A DNA stretch of 64,000 nucleotides from Pseudohalocynthiibacter aestuariivivens (GCF_018457175.1 NZ_JAGFNU010000001.1:186001-250000); one strand, 5' to 3'; counted from the stretch's first letter, positions 1 to 9,156 are shown. The notes: generated by a model from the sequence alone, not told the origin. Translations and numbers: made by a program.

Positions 1-1
1 A

Positions 2-487
2 CCACTGCGCCTGATGGTGGATTTGCCAAACGACGCCGATCTGGTGGATTTGTTTATACACGTACCCGGTCGCAAGCTTTTGGTCGCTTCAAGTGCGGGT
101 GATGGCTTTGTCGTGCCCGAAGATGACGTCATGGCGCAAACCCGCACCGGTAAGCAGGTGTTGAACGTGCGGAACGAGGTTCGCGCACAAGTTTGTCGCC
201 CGATAGATGGTGACAGTGTCGCCTGCGTTGGCGAGAACCGCAAAGTGCTGATCTTCCCGCTTGATGAGTTGCCGGAAATGACCCGTGGCAAAGGTGTGCG
301 GCTGCAGAAATACAAAGATGGCGGGCTTTCGGATGCAACGACATTCACCCTGGCCGACGGGCTAAGCTGGCTTGACCCTGCGGGGCGAACGCGAACAGAA
401 ACCGCGTTGGTAGAGTGGACGGGCAAACGCGCAGGCACAGGCCGTATGGCGCCGCGTGGGTTCCCAAGGAACAATAAGTTCACCTGA
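2..487 (+). CDS. parC: DNA topoisomerase IV subunit A, C-terminal part (partial)
   Basis: The frame is already open at the window edge, so only the last 161 codons are present and the true start lies upstream. The visible part is the C-terminal beta-propeller, which wraps DNA in the type IIA topoisomerase ParC. It shows blade-like repeats such as KLLVASSAGDGFVV and the short basic tail found in alphaproteobacterial ParC. ParC pairs with ParE to decatenate daughter chromosomes. The catalytic tyrosine domain is outside the window. GyrA is the alternative, but the short divergent propeller without a clear GyrA box favours ParC. Confidence 0.85.
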   Translation, partial: PLRLMVDLPNDADLVDLFIHVPGRKLLVASSAGDGFVVPEDDVMAQTRTGKQVLNVRNEVRAQVCRPIDGDSVACVGENRKVLIFPLDELPEMTRGKGVRLQKYKDGGLSDATTFTLADGLSWLDPAGRTRTETALVEWTGKRAGTGRMAPRGFPRNNKFT

Positions 488-545
488 TCTGGGTTTCAGG
501 GGTTATTGGTTGACCTAAGAGATTTAACACTGATGGAGTAAGCTC

Positions 546-914
546 ATGAACCTTGGGGCATTTTCTATAAGTTTAGGCATCAAGAATCTTAAAAATTCGA
601 AGGAATTTTACGAAAAACTTGGCTTTGCGCAATTCGCTGGTGATGAAGAGCACAACTTTCTGATTATGAAAAATGGAGAAACGCTGATCGGGTTGTTTCA
701 AGGTATGTTTGAAGGTCCGATGCTGACATTTAATCCCGGGTGGGATCAATCGGCTCAAAACATTGATGCTTTTACGGACGTTCACGAAATCAAAGATCGC
801 CTGAAGGCTGCGGGGCTGGAAGTAACACAGGAAACAGGTGAAAAAGACGGCCCGGCCAGTTTCACAGTGATTGATCCAGACGGGTATCCCATCTTAATTG
901 ACCAACACCGATAG
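546..914 (+). CDS. VOC (glyoxalase/bleomycin-resistance fold) family protein
   Basis: A 122-residue single-domain protein of the vicinal oxygen chelate fold. It has an N-terminal beta strand followed by the NSKEFYEKLGF helix typical of VOC domains, and a C-terminal DPDGYPILID strand that usually carries a metal-binding Glu/His region. Family members include lyases, dioxygenases and antibiotic-binding proteins; the substrate here cannot be told. It stands alone between parC and the convergent P450 gene, with a purine-rich TGGAG ahead of the ATG. Its AT-rich codon use differs somewhat from the neighbouring core genes. Confidence 0.75.
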   Translation: MNLGAFSISLGIKNLKNSKEFYEKLGFAQFAGDEEHNFLIMKNGETLIGLFQGMFEGPMLTFNPGWDQSAQNIDAFTDVHEIKDRLKAAGLEVTQETGEKDGPASFTVIDPDGYPILIDQHR

Positions 915-991
915 TTTTGCAGGAAAGAGGTGGGTTGGGGCCCATGTTAGCTTAGATTGCCCTAATTTTAACTGCGTCGAAAACGGATACC

Positions 992-2353
992 CTAAGCTTT
1001 TTCAACCTTCAGCCAGACACCCCCTTCGGGGCGCAGGGTTAGGATCATCACGGGTTTGGGCGTTTTTCCGGGTATCGTGCTGAACCTGAACTTTGCGAGC
1101 AGTGTCGCCAGAATAATCACCGCCTCCTGCAACGCAAAGCTCGCCCCGATACAAACGCGGGGACCGTCACCGAAAGGCAGATATGCATAGCGGTTTATTG
1201 CCCTCGGGTCAGCAAAGCGGTCTGGGTTAAACGTATTAGGTTTGTCCCACAGCAGATGGTTGCGATGTAACGCGTAGATCGGAAGAATGACTGTGTCTTT
1301 CGCCCTGACTTCACGGCCACACAAAGTATCCGGCTTCTGCGCGGTGCGGGACAACATCGCTGCAGGCGGATAAAGGCGCAGTGTTTCATCTACGATCTGG
1401 CGTATGTATGGCAGGTTTGCACAGTCTTCCGCTGTTGCGGCACGGTTGCCAAGCACAGCTTGCGCCTCTGTCCGCGCACGGTTTTGCACTTCCGGGTCAA
1501 ACGCACAAAGATATAGCGCCCAGGCAAGTGTAAGCGCAGTCGTCTCATGGCCAGCAACGATAAAGGTAAGCAGATTATCCCGCAGTTCGGCCGTTGTCAT
1601 CTTGCGTTCAGTTTCGGGGTCTTCACCTTCAAGTAGAAGATCCAGCAAATCAGGCGTTTCTTTGGTCGCTGCTTCGCGCCGTCTATCAATCACTTCATCT
1701 GCAACGCTCTTCATCTGTTTCATTGAACCAGATGAAAGGATACGCGAAGGCCGCGGCACCCAGTTGGGTGCGCCCAGAATATCCAGCAACGAGATCTTTG
1801 CTGTCTGATCGATGTAAGAGTTTATTGCGTTGTGCATTGCACTGCGGTCAAAACCCTCATCCCCTGAAAAAGTTACATCGGAAATGACTTCAAAGGTGGC
1901 CCTTACCATCTCTTCGTAAAAATCTACGCCTCGCCCGATGCTTTTCTCAGTGCGTTCAGCGCAACGTTCTGCTGCGGTGGTCATCATCGGTGCCAGATTC
2001 TGAATGTTTCGATGCGAGAAAACCGGGGCAGCGGTGCGCCGCTGCCAGCGCCAATGTGTCCCTTCGGCGACGAACAGGCTTTCGCCAATTGCTGGGCGCA
2101 GGATATTCTTGGTCACATCGGACTTGGGATAGTCTTCAAGTCGGTCTTTCAGGATATGGCGAAGCGTGTCAGGGTCCATAACCATATGCCACCGCTTGCC
2201 GGTTTTGCCTGAAACAATTGGCTGACGAGTTGCGATCTCCGGCAAAATTTCAAGCACGTTACGCCGTGCCGCCTGAAGCGTGCGCAAGATACCCCATGGT
2301 TCTTTAACCAGTGGGACGTGGGCCGGGATATTCTTTAGGGCGGTCTGATCCAT
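992..2353 (-). CDS. Cytochrome P450
   Basis: A 453-residue soluble P450 mono-oxygenase. Visible motifs are the I-helix oxygen-activation motif AGHETTA near residue 265, the K-helix ExxR in ETLRLYPP near 320, and the heme-ligand loop FGDGPRVCIG near 395 with its proximal cysteine. There is no membrane anchor and no fused reductase, and no ferredoxin gene lies next to it, so the redox partner must be elsewhere. The ATG was chosen because AGGAG lies 6 bases upstream; a GTG one codon earlier is also possible. The substrate is unknown. It converges on the VOC gene and is divergent from the lipoprotein gene. Confidence 0.9.
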   Translation of the reverse strand: MDQTALKNIPAHVPLVKEPWGILRTLQAARRNVLEILPEIATRQPIVSGKTGKRWHMVMDPDTLRHILKDRLEDYPKSDVTKNILRPAIGESLFVAEGTHWRWQRRTAAPVFSHRNIQNLAPMMTTAAERCAERTEKSIGRGVDFYEEMVRATFEVISDVTFSGDEGFDRSAMHNAINSYIDQTAKISLLDILGAPNWVPRPSRILSSGSMKQMKSVADEVIDRRREAATKETPDLLDLLLEGEDPETERKMTTAELRDNLLTFIVAGHETTALTLAWALYLCAFDPEVQNRARTEAQAVLGNRAATAEDCANLPYIRQIVDETLRLYPPAAMLSRTAQKPDTLCGREVRAKDTVILPIYALHRNHLLWDKPNTFNPDRFADPRAINRYAYLPFGDGPRVCIGASFALQEAVIILATLLAKFRFSTIPGKTPKPVMILTLRPEGGVWLKVEKA

Positions 2354-2469
2354 CACGCGCTCCTGTCTTTAAATCATATAGGAGCAGCGAAGCCCCGTGC
2401 AACGTGGTGCAATTGCACGGGGATGGGTCATAGGTTATTGCAATATAATAATGAGTTTGGGAGTTTCTG

Positions 2470-3195
2470 ATGCGTAAGCTGTTACTGTCGCGTCGCGTTC
2501 TTGTTTTAATTGGTTTTTTTGGTTTGCCGGCATGTAGCGGAGGCGGCCCAATTGACGGCCCACTTGAACCGATGGGACAATTCCGGCTTGGCCACAATAT
2601 TGTCGTCGCAGACAACGCACAGCTTGGGCCGCTGTCACGCGAAGCAGACCCGGACGAATGGAAAGCTGCGTTGACCAGCGCAATTTCTGACCGGTTTGGC
2701 CGGTATGAAGGTGAGCGGATGATCCATATCGGTGCCAGCGTTGACGCCTATGTTCTGGCTGTTCCCGGTGTGCCGATCCTCTTCTCCCCAAAATCGGTGC
2801 TTATTTTAGGGGTAAATGTCTGGGACGACGCCACACAAACCAAACTGACCGATCAGCCACATCAGATTACCGTTCTTGAAAGCTTGTCTGGGCGCACAGT
2901 CGTTGGCTCAGGGCTGACACAGCGTAAAGAAATCCAGATGCGCAACTTGTCGCGAAACGCTGCTGCATCAATCCAACGCTGGCTTCTTACGCATCCTGAA
3001 TGGCTTAATACGGATGATGTGGCTTCAGAAGATGTTGCGTCAAACACGGTCGATCCGGAAACAGATGATGTTTCGGATCTTGTCGCAAACAATGCGCTGG
3101 AAGGTGCGCCGGAGACCGCGCCCGATGGCGCGGCGGTGCGTCTACCTGAAGAAACGCAGGAAAGTGTTGCTGAAGAGGCCAAAACGACCAACTGA
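2470..3195 (+). CDS. Putative lipoprotein of unknown function
   Basis: A 241-residue protein beginning with a basic n-region and a hydrophobic stretch that ends in the lipobox LPAC at residues 19-22, so it is predicted to be processed by signal peptidase II and anchored by Cys22. The middle (about 35-180) is a globular domain I cannot name. The last 60 residues are acidic, rich in Asp/Glu/Ala and probably disordered. It runs toward tuf but appears to be a separate unit, since a promoter-like sequence follows its stop. Function unknown. Confidence 0.75.
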   Translation: MRKLLLSRRVLVLIGFFGLPACSGGGPIDGPLEPMGQFRLGHNIVVADNAQLGPLSREADPDEWKAALTSAISDRFGRYEGERMIHIGASVDAYVLAVPGVPILFSPKSVLILGVNVWDDATQTKLTDQPHQITVLESLSGRTVVGSGLTQRKEIQMRNLSRNAAASIQRWLLTHPEWLNTDDVASEDVASNTVDPETDDVSDLVANNALEGAPETAPDGAAVRLPEETQESVAEEAKTTN

Positions 3196-3198
3196 TGC

Positions 3199-3227
3199 TT
3201 GATTTTTCCGTCCAGTTTTCGTAACGA
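3199..3227 (+). promoter_or_regulatory. Candidate promoter for the first tuf gene
   Basis: TTGATT and TAACGA separated by exactly 17 bases lie about 55 bases ahead of the tuf start, just after the lipoprotein stop codon. The same layout, including the TAAC -10 start, is seen upstream of tRNA-Trp. Inferred from sequence only. Confidence 0.5.
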
Positions 3228-3281
3228 GCGCGCGATGTCAATTCGGGTCGCGAGTGGCCCCAGAACACGAGGCCTCTGAAC

Positions 3282-4462
3282 CATGGCTAAGGAAAAGTTT
3301 GAACGAACAAAACCGCATTGCAACATCGGCACGATTGGGCATGTTGACCACGGCAAGACGACGCTTACGGCTGCGATCACGAAGCAGTTCAGCGACAATT
3401 TCAAAGCGTATGACGAGATTGACGGCGCGCCTGAAGAGAAGGCCCGTGGTATCACCATTTCAACAGCGCATGTTGAGTATGAGACCGAAGCGCGTCACTA
3501 CGCCCACGTCGACTGCCCAGGCCACGCTGACTATGTGAAGAACATGATCACCGGTGCGGCGCAGATGGATGGCGCCATTCTGGTTGTGAACGCGGCTGAC
3601 GGCCCTATGCCACAGACCCGCGAGCACATTCTGCTTGGCCGTCAGGTTGGCATCCCGTCAATGGTTGTCTTCATGAACAAAGTTGACCAGGTCGACGATG
3701 AAGAGCTTCTCGAGCTGGTTGAAATGGAAATCCGCGAACTTCTGACCGAGTACGGCTATCCTGGCGACGATATCCCAATCATCGCGGGTTCTGCCCTGGC
3801 GGCTCTGGAAGACCGTGACCCGGAAATCGGCAGCGAGAAAATCGCAGAGCTGATGGCCGCTGTTGACGCGTATATCCCACAGCCTGCACGTGCGATTGAC
3901 CAGCCGTTTCTGATGCCAATCGAGGATGTGTTCTCGATCTCTGGTCGCGGTACTGTTGTTACGGGTCGTGTTGAGCGTGGCGTCGTGAATGTGGGCGACG
4001 AGATTGAAATCGTTGGTATCCGTGACACGAAGAAAACCACCTGTACCGGTGTTGAAATGTTCCGCAAGCTGCTTGACCGTGGCGAAGCCGGCGACAACAT
4101 CGGCGCACTGCTGCGCGGCATTGACCGCGAAGGTGTTGAGCGTGGTCAGATCCTGTGTAAGCCAGGTTCCGTTAAGCCACACACCAAGTTCGAAGCCGAG
4201 GTCTATATTCTGACCAAGGAAGAAGGTGGCCGTCACACGCCGTTCTTTGCGAACTACCGTCCACAGTTTTACTTCCGTACGACGGATGTGACGGGCACGG
4301 TTGAGCTTCCGGCAGGCACCGAGATGGTGATGCCGGGCGACAACCTGAAGTTCAACGTTGAACTGATCGCCCCGATCGCGATGGAAGAAAAACTGCGCTT
4401 CGCCATCCGCGAAGGCGGTCGGACCGTAGGCTCCGGTGTCGTGTCCAAAATTATCGAGTAAT
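3282..4462. repeat. Long direct repeat, copy 1 (tuf)
   Basis: By eye this stretch appears base-for-base identical to 25081..26261. The identity covers the tuf coding sequence plus one flanking base on each side and stops abruptly outside it, as expected for gene conversion between two tuf genes. Confidence 0.9.
3283..4461 (+). CDS. tuf: Translation elongation factor Tu (copy 1)
   Basis: EF-Tu, the GTPase that brings aminoacyl-tRNA to the ribosomal A site. It is full length at 392 residues. The G domain has GHVDHGKTT (P-loop), the DCPGHADY switch II motif and NKVD; domains II and III follow, with [12 protein letters not shown] and the C-terminal VGSGVVSKI. The protein and DNA match the second tuf gene in the str operon. 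Unlike that copy, this one has only a weak ribosome-binding site, and it has its own promoter-like sequence and a terminator, so it is probably monocistronic. Confidence 0.98.
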   Translation: MAKEKFERTKPHCNIGTIGHVDHGKTTLTAAITKQFSDNFKAYDEIDGAPEEKARGITISTAHVEYETEARHYAHVDCPGHADYVKNMITGAAQMDGAILVVNAADGPMPQTREHILLGRQVGIPSMVVFMNKVDQVDDEELLELVEMEIRELLTEYGYPGDDIPIIAGSALAALEDRDPEIGSEKIAELMAAVDAYIPQPARAIDQPFLMPIEDVFSISGRGTVVTGRVERGVVNVGDEIEIVGIRDTKKTTCTGVEMFRKLLDRGEAGDNIGALLRGIDREGVERGQILCKPGSVKPHTKFEAEVYILTKEEGGRHTPFFANYRPQFYFRTTDVTGTVELPAGTEMVMPGDNLKFNVELIAPIAMEEKLRFAIREGGRTVGSGVVSKIIE

Positions 4463-4485
4463 CGAAATCAAGATGAACATGCGAA

Positions 4486-4512
4486 AGGCGGCCGATGTGG
4501 TCGCCTTTTTTT
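4486..4512 (+). terminator. Intrinsic terminator after tuf copy 1
   Basis: An 8-bp stem (AGGCGGCC / GGTCGCCT, with one G-T pair) and a 5-base loop are followed by seven T residues, 25 bases after the tuf stop. Confidence 0.85.
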
Positions 4513-4671
4513 GAAATCCATGCCCTACCTTTTCCAAACTTTTTGATAGAATTTGATGCAAGCTTTTTTTGTGGAAATGTTTTAGAAACGACAAAAGACG
4601 CCAGCCGCAAAACGTGACAATCAATGCTGGCGAAAGAGCAGTTGAACGAACCAGCATGGATTTAAAAAATC

Positions 4672-5826
4672 ATGATGCTTAATAAGCGTGGATACAGCGT
4701 TGTTTTGATCGTATATGCGATCATTGCGGTTTCTGTAATAAAGCCGCCAAATGACTGGGCCAAAACCCATTTTCTGCTTTCCTACGATCTTGGGATTTTC
4801 CGCCGCGGATTTCTTGGCCAACTGCTGCGCCCTTTCTACGACACAGAGATGAGCCAGAGTGCTGTCTTTATGATAGGGGCGCTGCTTACATTCGTGGCAG
4901 GCCTAGTATTGGTTTTGTTCATGACAAAGTGCCTGCGTACCGCTGAGAACGGCATTGAGATGGCGTTGGTGTTTGCGACATCTTTCGGTCTGGCAACGTT
5001 TCTTGGAAATACTGGGTACTTCGATGGTGCCCTTGCCGTATTGGGTGTTACGGCACTTCTTTTTCCGACCCGTGGGGTAATTCCGCTTTTTGCGAAAACA
5101 ATGATCTGCCTTACCGGTGTTTTAGTGCATGAAATAATGCTGCCGACTTACACTCTTCTCGTTGCCTTTCAGATATTCTTTGCGCGAGATGCGGAACCCT
5201 TCCCAAAACGTATTTTGCTTAGCGTTTCGCCGATAATTGCGTCTTTGCTTGCGGTGATCGTCCTTTTCCAGCTCTCTCCAAATGCAAGCGAGATGTATGT
5301 TGTAACCTTGGCTGAAGTCACATCGCGCGCGATGGACTTCAACGTTCGAAAAGGCGCTGTTGAGGCGGTGATGAAATACGCTGAAGGTGAAGAGCCAGGG
5401 TATAATTATGTCTGGAATTCAAATCGCTATCTGTTCGAACTGAAATACGTCAGCTGGATTGGTGTTGGTTTCATTCTTTATCTGATTGGCGCCGGATGGA
5501 AGCTGATCTGTGATCGACCCTTCATTGATAGACTCGCCGTACTTGCCGCAGCTCTCGGGCCGCTATCCTTGCTTTTTGTCGCCTTTGACTTGTCGCGGCT
5601 GGTGTCGTTGGCAATCATTCAGTCATTCGTTGTGCTGGCGCTTATATTGCAGCATGACGATGCTGCACGATCGCGACTTGCCAATGTCTTCAGTCATCAG
5701 GTGATTGTTTTGTTGCTGGTTGCAAATGTTTTGATCAGCTTTCTTCCTTTGAATTTCACACCGGTTAACCGCATTGGCTTTCCTGCGGCTTTACTGGACC
5801 TGCCGATCTGGCGTGGTGAGTTTTAA
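4672..5826 (+). CDS. Polytopic inner-membrane protein, unknown function
   Basis: A 384-residue hydrophobic protein with roughly eight to ten membrane-spanning segments. The loop after the first segment contains a distinctive FRRGFLGQLL motif, and a longer soluble loop lies at about residues 205-245. The overall shape recalls GT-C-type or polysaccharide-related membrane proteins, but no catalytic motif is clear and I do not assign a function. No good ribosome-binding site is seen before the ATG; a second ATG follows immediately. It sits between the tuf terminator and tRNA-Trp, where many relatives have no gene. Confidence 0.7.
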   Translation: MMLNKRGYSVVLIVYAIIAVSVIKPPNDWAKTHFLLSYDLGIFRRGFLGQLLRPFYDTEMSQSAVFMIGALLTFVAGLVLVLFMTKCLRTAENGIEMALVFATSFGLATFLGNTGYFDGALAVLGVTALLFPTRGVIPLFAKTMICLTGVLVHEIMLPTYTLLVAFQIFFARDAEPFPKRILLSVSPIIASLLAVIVLFQLSPNASEMYVVTLAEVTSRAMDFNVRKGAVEAVMKYAEGEEPGYNYVWNSNRYLFELKYVSWIGVGFILYLIGAGWKLICDRPFIDRLAVLAAALGPLSLLFVAFDLSRLVSLAIIQSFVVLALILQHDDAARSRLANVFSHQVIVLLLVANVLISFLPLNFTPVNRIGFPAALLDLPIWRGEF

Positions 5827-5870
5827 TGGCTGCGTCCGTGCGTATTTGAAACAAAAATCAAAATGTGCCC

Positions 5871-5899
5871 TTGATTCATTTCGCGTCGTCGCGTAACCC
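5871..5899 (+). promoter_or_regulatory. Candidate promoter for tRNA-Trp
   Basis: TTGATT and TAACCC are separated by 17 bases, and the -10 ends 12 bases before the mature tRNA. This placement leaves a leader of only a few bases, as is usual for tRNA genes. Confidence 0.6.
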
Positions 5900-5911
5900 G
5901 ACCTCGGTCCT

Positions 5912-5987
5912 AGGGGTTTAGCTCAGTTGGTAGAGCATCGGTCTCCAAAACCGAGGGTCGTGGGTTCGAGTCCCTCAGCCCCTGCCA
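5912..5987 (+). tRNA. trnW: tRNA-Trp (CCA anticodon)
   Basis: A 76-nt cloverleaf with encoded CCA end. The acceptor stem AGGGGTT pairs with AGCCCCT (one G-T). The D stem is GCTC/GAGC, the anticodon stem TCGGT/ACCGA with loop CTCCAAA, and the T arm GTGGGTTCGAGTCCCTC region is normal. The anticodon CCA at 5945-5947 reads UGG, giving tryptophan. tRNA-Trp just upstream of secE-nusG is a common arrangement in alphaproteobacteria; here a TPR-protein gene lies in between. Confidence 0.97.
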
Positions 5988-6160
5988 GGACAATCTGACC
6001 AAGAATTTTCTAAGATATCTATCTGCAAATTATTCAAAATCGTCGCTGGCGAACCTGCCGTTGTGTTTCCTTGCCACATCAAAGCTTTTCCGGTCATTAT
6101 ATGATGATCAGGGTTCTGTTGTGAGATGTGGGTTACACGGACCCAATGATTGGAGGCACT

Positions 6161-7630
6161 ATGAAACTGTTTCAATGGGTGTTTTTCTTTTTGGTTTTTC
6201 TAAGCCCCGCATTTGCGCAGGACATGTCACAGGAGCGGGCTTGTCGCAAAAGTGCGACGCCATTTGAAGAGCGAATTGCGGCGTGTACGGCCCTTATCGA
6301 ATCCGAAGACTACGAAAAAAGGTATTGGGCCTACCAGCGACGGGGCGATGCGTATAGCGATAACGGCGATTATGCCGTTGCGATTGAAGATTTTAACCGT
6401 GCACTTGAGATTGACCCGCAATATGAAGCTGCACTTGGGACGCGTGCTTATGCTCTCTATGAGGAAGGTCGGTACGAAGAGGCCTTGGCAGATACAACGC
6501 TGCTTATCGAAATAGATCCGGAAGATCATTGGAATTTCTATTATCATGGCCGAATACTGGATTGGCTTGACCGGGATGTTGAAGCACTTTCAGCACTGAC
6601 ACAGGCTATAGACCTCAAGGGTGACTATTTTTATTCTCGCTACCAGCGCGGGCATGTTCACCAAAAAATGGAAAACTTCACGCCCGCAACCGCAGATTAT
6701 CAGGCCGCGCGCGACATTTCCCCGTTCAGGTCCTTCATTCACATGCGGCTCGCGGACAACTACTGGGATATGGGAGACGCAGATAACGCTGCCCGCTATT
6801 ATCGCATGGCGCAGATCATTAACCCAAACGAGCGGTTTACTAGTAGAAATCTGACCGAACTTGTTCAACTTGATCCGAACGTTCAGTTGTCTCCATTGCA
6901 ATATGAGCCGCCTGAGGATGGGTTGAGCATCAGATATCTTCAGGTTTTTCTTCCGTTTGACACGCGGGATGAAATGGAAATCGCAATTATGGATCTGGCA
7001 AACTGGTTTAGTGCCCCACCGAAAGCGATGCCAGAGGCATTGGCCTTGATAACGCGTAATTTGACGGTTCACGACGGTGACGTTGTACAAATTGATCTGG
7101 ATTTGGAAGCGGAAAAAAATCTGGACGTCGTTACATCGACTGGTGGAAAGATACCGGAATCCATTGATACATTCAGAGGTCTTTTTCTTCGCACGCTGCG
7201 CACAGAAGCGGGTGGCCCGGAGTTCAGAAAAGTTTTTGACGAAGGTGAGCCGGCAACGTTATGGCCCCTTGTGGTTGGAAATACCGTGACAGGCCGAGGC
7301 GGATTTGAACTTGTTTGCCCGGAAGAATTTTCAATGGATGCGATGATGATGGGCTGTTTGCACGATGTCCCCTTTGTACGGCTCGGCACGCTGGAGTTTA
7401 GTCTGGTTGTTGAAAAACAGGAACAGATACACGAACCATTGGGGGTTTTTGACACTTTCGTTGTCCGCTACCGGGAGCTTTCAAAAATGGAAGCTTTTGG
7501 CAGGGAGGTGAAACGCGAAGTCGAAACACGTTGGTGGATCAGCCCCGAGCTAGGCTTTTGGGTAAAACGGACCAATCAGCGTGGTGATAAAATCGCCAGC
7601 CTGCATGCAATTTCGATTTTGGAAAACTGA
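6161..7630 (+). CDS. Secreted/periplasmic TPR-repeat protein
   Basis: A 489-residue protein with a cleavable signal peptide (residues 1-19, ending SPAFA|QD). At least four tetratricopeptide repeats follow at about 55-200, recognisable by the pattern YAVAIEDFNRALEIDPQYEAA. The C-terminal half (about 245-489) is a second, beta-rich domain without a family I can name; it ends with WWISPELGFWVKR. The start was set at this ATG because GGAGG precedes it and it gives a clean signal peptide; an upstream in-frame ATG does not. It is probably a periplasmic scaffold, but its partners are unknown. It lies between tRNA-Trp and secE. Confidence 0.8.
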   Translation: MKLFQWVFFFLVFLSPAFAQDMSQERACRKSATPFEERIAACTALIESEDYEKRYWAYQRRGDAYSDNGDYAVAIEDFNRALEIDPQYEAALGTRAYALYEEGRYEEALADTTLLIEIDPEDHWNFYYHGRILDWLDRDVEALSALTQAIDLKGDYFYSRYQRGHVHQKMENFTPATADYQAARDISPFRSFIHMRLADNYWDMGDADNAARYYRMAQIINPNERFTSRNLTELVQLDPNVQLSPLQYEPPEDGLSIRYLQVFLPFDTRDEMEIAIMDLANWFSAPPKAMPEALALITRNLTVHDGDVVQIDLDLEAEKNLDVVTSTGGKIPESIDTFRGLFLRTLRTEAGGPEFRKVFDEGEPATLWPLVVGNTVTGRGGFELVCPEEFSMDAMMMGCLHDVPFVRLGTLEFSLVVEKQEQIHEPLGVFDTFVVRYRELSKMEAFGREVKREVETRWWISPELGFWVKRTNQRGDKIASLHAISILEN

Positions 7631-7652
7631 TATCGGTCAGTGTCGGATGGGG

Positions 7653-7681
7653 TTGAATTCCCCGTGATACAGGCGTATCTG
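7653..7681 (+). promoter_or_regulatory. Candidate promoter for secE-nusG
   Basis: TTGAAT and TATCTG are separated by 17 bases, and the -10 ends 30 bases ahead of secE and after the TPR gene stop. Confidence 0.5.
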
Positions 7682-7710
7682 CGTGGCAATCCGTCAGAAG
7701 GGCTATTTTT

Positions 7711-7908
7711 ATGGCAAAAGCAAATCCAGCGCAGTTTATCCAGCAGGTTCGGTCCGAAGTTTCAAAAGTTGTCTGGCCAACACGGCGCGAAGTATTGCTG
7801 ACCACGGCAATGGTCTTTGTCATGGCGACGTTGACTGCGATCTTTTTTTCGCTGATCGATTTGACGATCCGCGAAGGTCTGAGAGCTTTGTTCGACGCTT
7901 TTAGATAA
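7711..7908 (+). CDS. secE: Preprotein translocase subunit SecE
   Basis: A 65-residue protein of the short bacterial SecE type with an amphipathic N-terminal helix (QQVRSEVSKVVWPTRREV) and a single C-terminal transmembrane segment (about 35-58). SecE clamps the SecY channel in the inner membrane. The conserved VVWP motif is present. It is the first gene of the secE-nusG-rplKAJL-rpoBC run and is spaced 186 bases from nusG. secY lies far downstream in the spc region, as usual. Confidence 0.95.
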   Translation: MAKANPAQFIQQVRSEVSKVVWPTRREVLLTTAMVFVMATLTAIFFSLIDLTIREGLRALFDAFR

Positions 7909-8094
7909 GAAAAACTCGTCTCTACGGTCTTGAAGTACCTTGATTTCACTAGTAAAGCGGGCGGCATCATCAGGGCAGGCGTACAGCGATTCGGGTTGTG
8001 CGCTGTTTTTGTTCTGGACTAAGGCGGCGTAACCGTCTGAATAAATTGAACTTTCCGGGCCTAAGGCCACGGGCGATGTGAGGCAAGAAGCAGT

Positions 8095-8628
8095 ATGGCG
8101 AAGCGGTGGTATTCGGTAAGCGTTCTCTCAAACTACGAGAAAAAGATTGCCGAGCAAATCAAGCACTCCGTCATTGACGCCGGTCTCGAGGACGAGATCG
8201 AAGAAGTGCTGGTGCCTACCGAAGAGGTTATCGAGGTGCGCCGCGGTAAGAAAGTTACCGCCGAGCGCCGTTTCATGCCGGGCTATGTTTTGGTCCGTAT
8301 GGAAATGTCAGATCAGGGCTATCACCTGATCAACTCGATCAACCGTGTTACCGGTTTTCTGGGCCCACAAGGCCGCCCGATGCCAATGCGCGACGCTGAG
8401 GTGAACCAAATTCTCAACCGGGTTGAGGAAGGTCTGGAATCGCCTCGTACGCTGATCCACTTCGAGATTGGCGAAAAAGTGCAGGTTACTGACGGCCCAT
8501 TCGAAGGGTTCGACGGAATGGTCGAAGACGTCGATGAAGAAAGCAACCGTCTGAAAGTGACGGTATCAATTTTTGGCCGGGCAACCCCGGTCGAGCTGGA
8601 ATTCACTCAGGTTACAAAAGACGCCTGA
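8095..8628 (+). CDS. nusG: Transcription termination/antitermination factor NusG
   Basis: A 177-residue protein with the NGN domain (about 1-120, starting KRWYSVSVLSNYEKKI) and a C-terminal KOW domain (about 125-177, with the GPFEGFDGMVEDVDEE loop). NusG binds the RNA polymerase clamp, suppresses pausing and couples to Rho or S10. It is standard length and lies between secE and rplK. The 186-base gap before it may hold another promoter, but I could not pick one out. Confidence 0.97.
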   Translation: MAKRWYSVSVLSNYEKKIAEQIKHSVIDAGLEDEIEEVLVPTEEVIEVRRGKKVTAERRFMPGYVLVRMEMSDQGYHLINSINRVTGFLGPQGRPMPMRDAEVNQILNRVEEGLESPRTLIHFEIGEKVQVTDGPFEGFDGMVEDVDEESNRLKVTVSIFGRATPVELEFTQVTKDA

Positions 8629-8686
8629 GCGCATCTGTGGGAGGTACGGTGGGCGCGCCCATCACGCCGGACCACACAACCCAGAT

Positions 8687-8706
8687 CGGTGAAACGCGTT
8701 TCACCG
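8687..8706 (+). promoter_or_regulatory. Perfect 20-base palindrome in the rplK leader
   Basis: The sequence CGGTGAAACGCGTTTCACCG reads the same on both strands and lies 22 bases ahead of rplK. As RNA it gives an 8-bp stem with a CGCG loop. By analogy with known L1 autoregulation of the L11 operon it may be part of a translational control site, but its sequence has not been matched to an L1 target here. Confidence 0.5.
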
Positions 8707-8728
8707 TTGTTGAAGAAGGAGAGGCCAC

Positions 8729-9154
8729 ATGGCCAAGAAAATTGCTGGTAAGATGAAGCTGCAGGTGAAAGCCGGGCAAGCCAACCCATCCCCACCCGTT
8801 GGACCTGCACTGGGTCAGCGCGGAATTAATATCATGGAATTCTGTAAGGCGTTTAACGCCCGTACGCAGGATCTGGAGCCCGGAGCACCGTGCCCAACGG
8901 TGATCACCTATTACGTGGATAAATCGTTCAATATGGATATCAAGACGCCCCCTGCGTCTTATTTCCTGAAAAAGGCGGCCAAACTGAAATCTGGCGCAAA
9001 GCTGCCGGGTCGTGAAACAGTTGGCACAGTCTCCACTAAGCAGGTGAAAGAGATTGCCGAAGCGAAAATGAAAGACCTGAACGCGACCGATATTGAAGCA
9101 GCAATGCAGATCATTCTCGGCTCGGCGCGGTCTATGGGCATCGAGGTGAAATAA
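8729..9154 (+). CDS. rplK: Ribosomal protein L11
   Basis: A 141-residue 50S protein that forms the GTPase-associated centre with 23S rRNA and the L7/L12 stalk. The N-terminal domain starts [20 protein letters not shown] and the RNA-binding C-terminal domain ends [20 protein letters not shown] lies ahead of the ATG. Only two bases separate it from rplA, so the two are co-translated and, from other bacteria, probably regulated together by L1. Confidence 0.98.
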   Translation: MAKKIAGKMKLQVKAGQANPSPPVGPALGQRGINIMEFCKAFNARTQDLEPGAPCPTVITYYVDKSFNMDIKTPPASYFLKKAAKLKSGAKLPGRETVGTVSTKQVKEIAEAKMKDLNATDIEAAMQIILGSARSMGIEVK

Positions 9155-9156
9155 TC

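Noticed and set aside
4599-4632. CGCCAGC / GCTGGCG inverted repeat upstream of the membrane protein gene
   Set aside because: The arms are only seven bases and the 20-base loop has no T run behind it, so a terminator or operator call is not supported.
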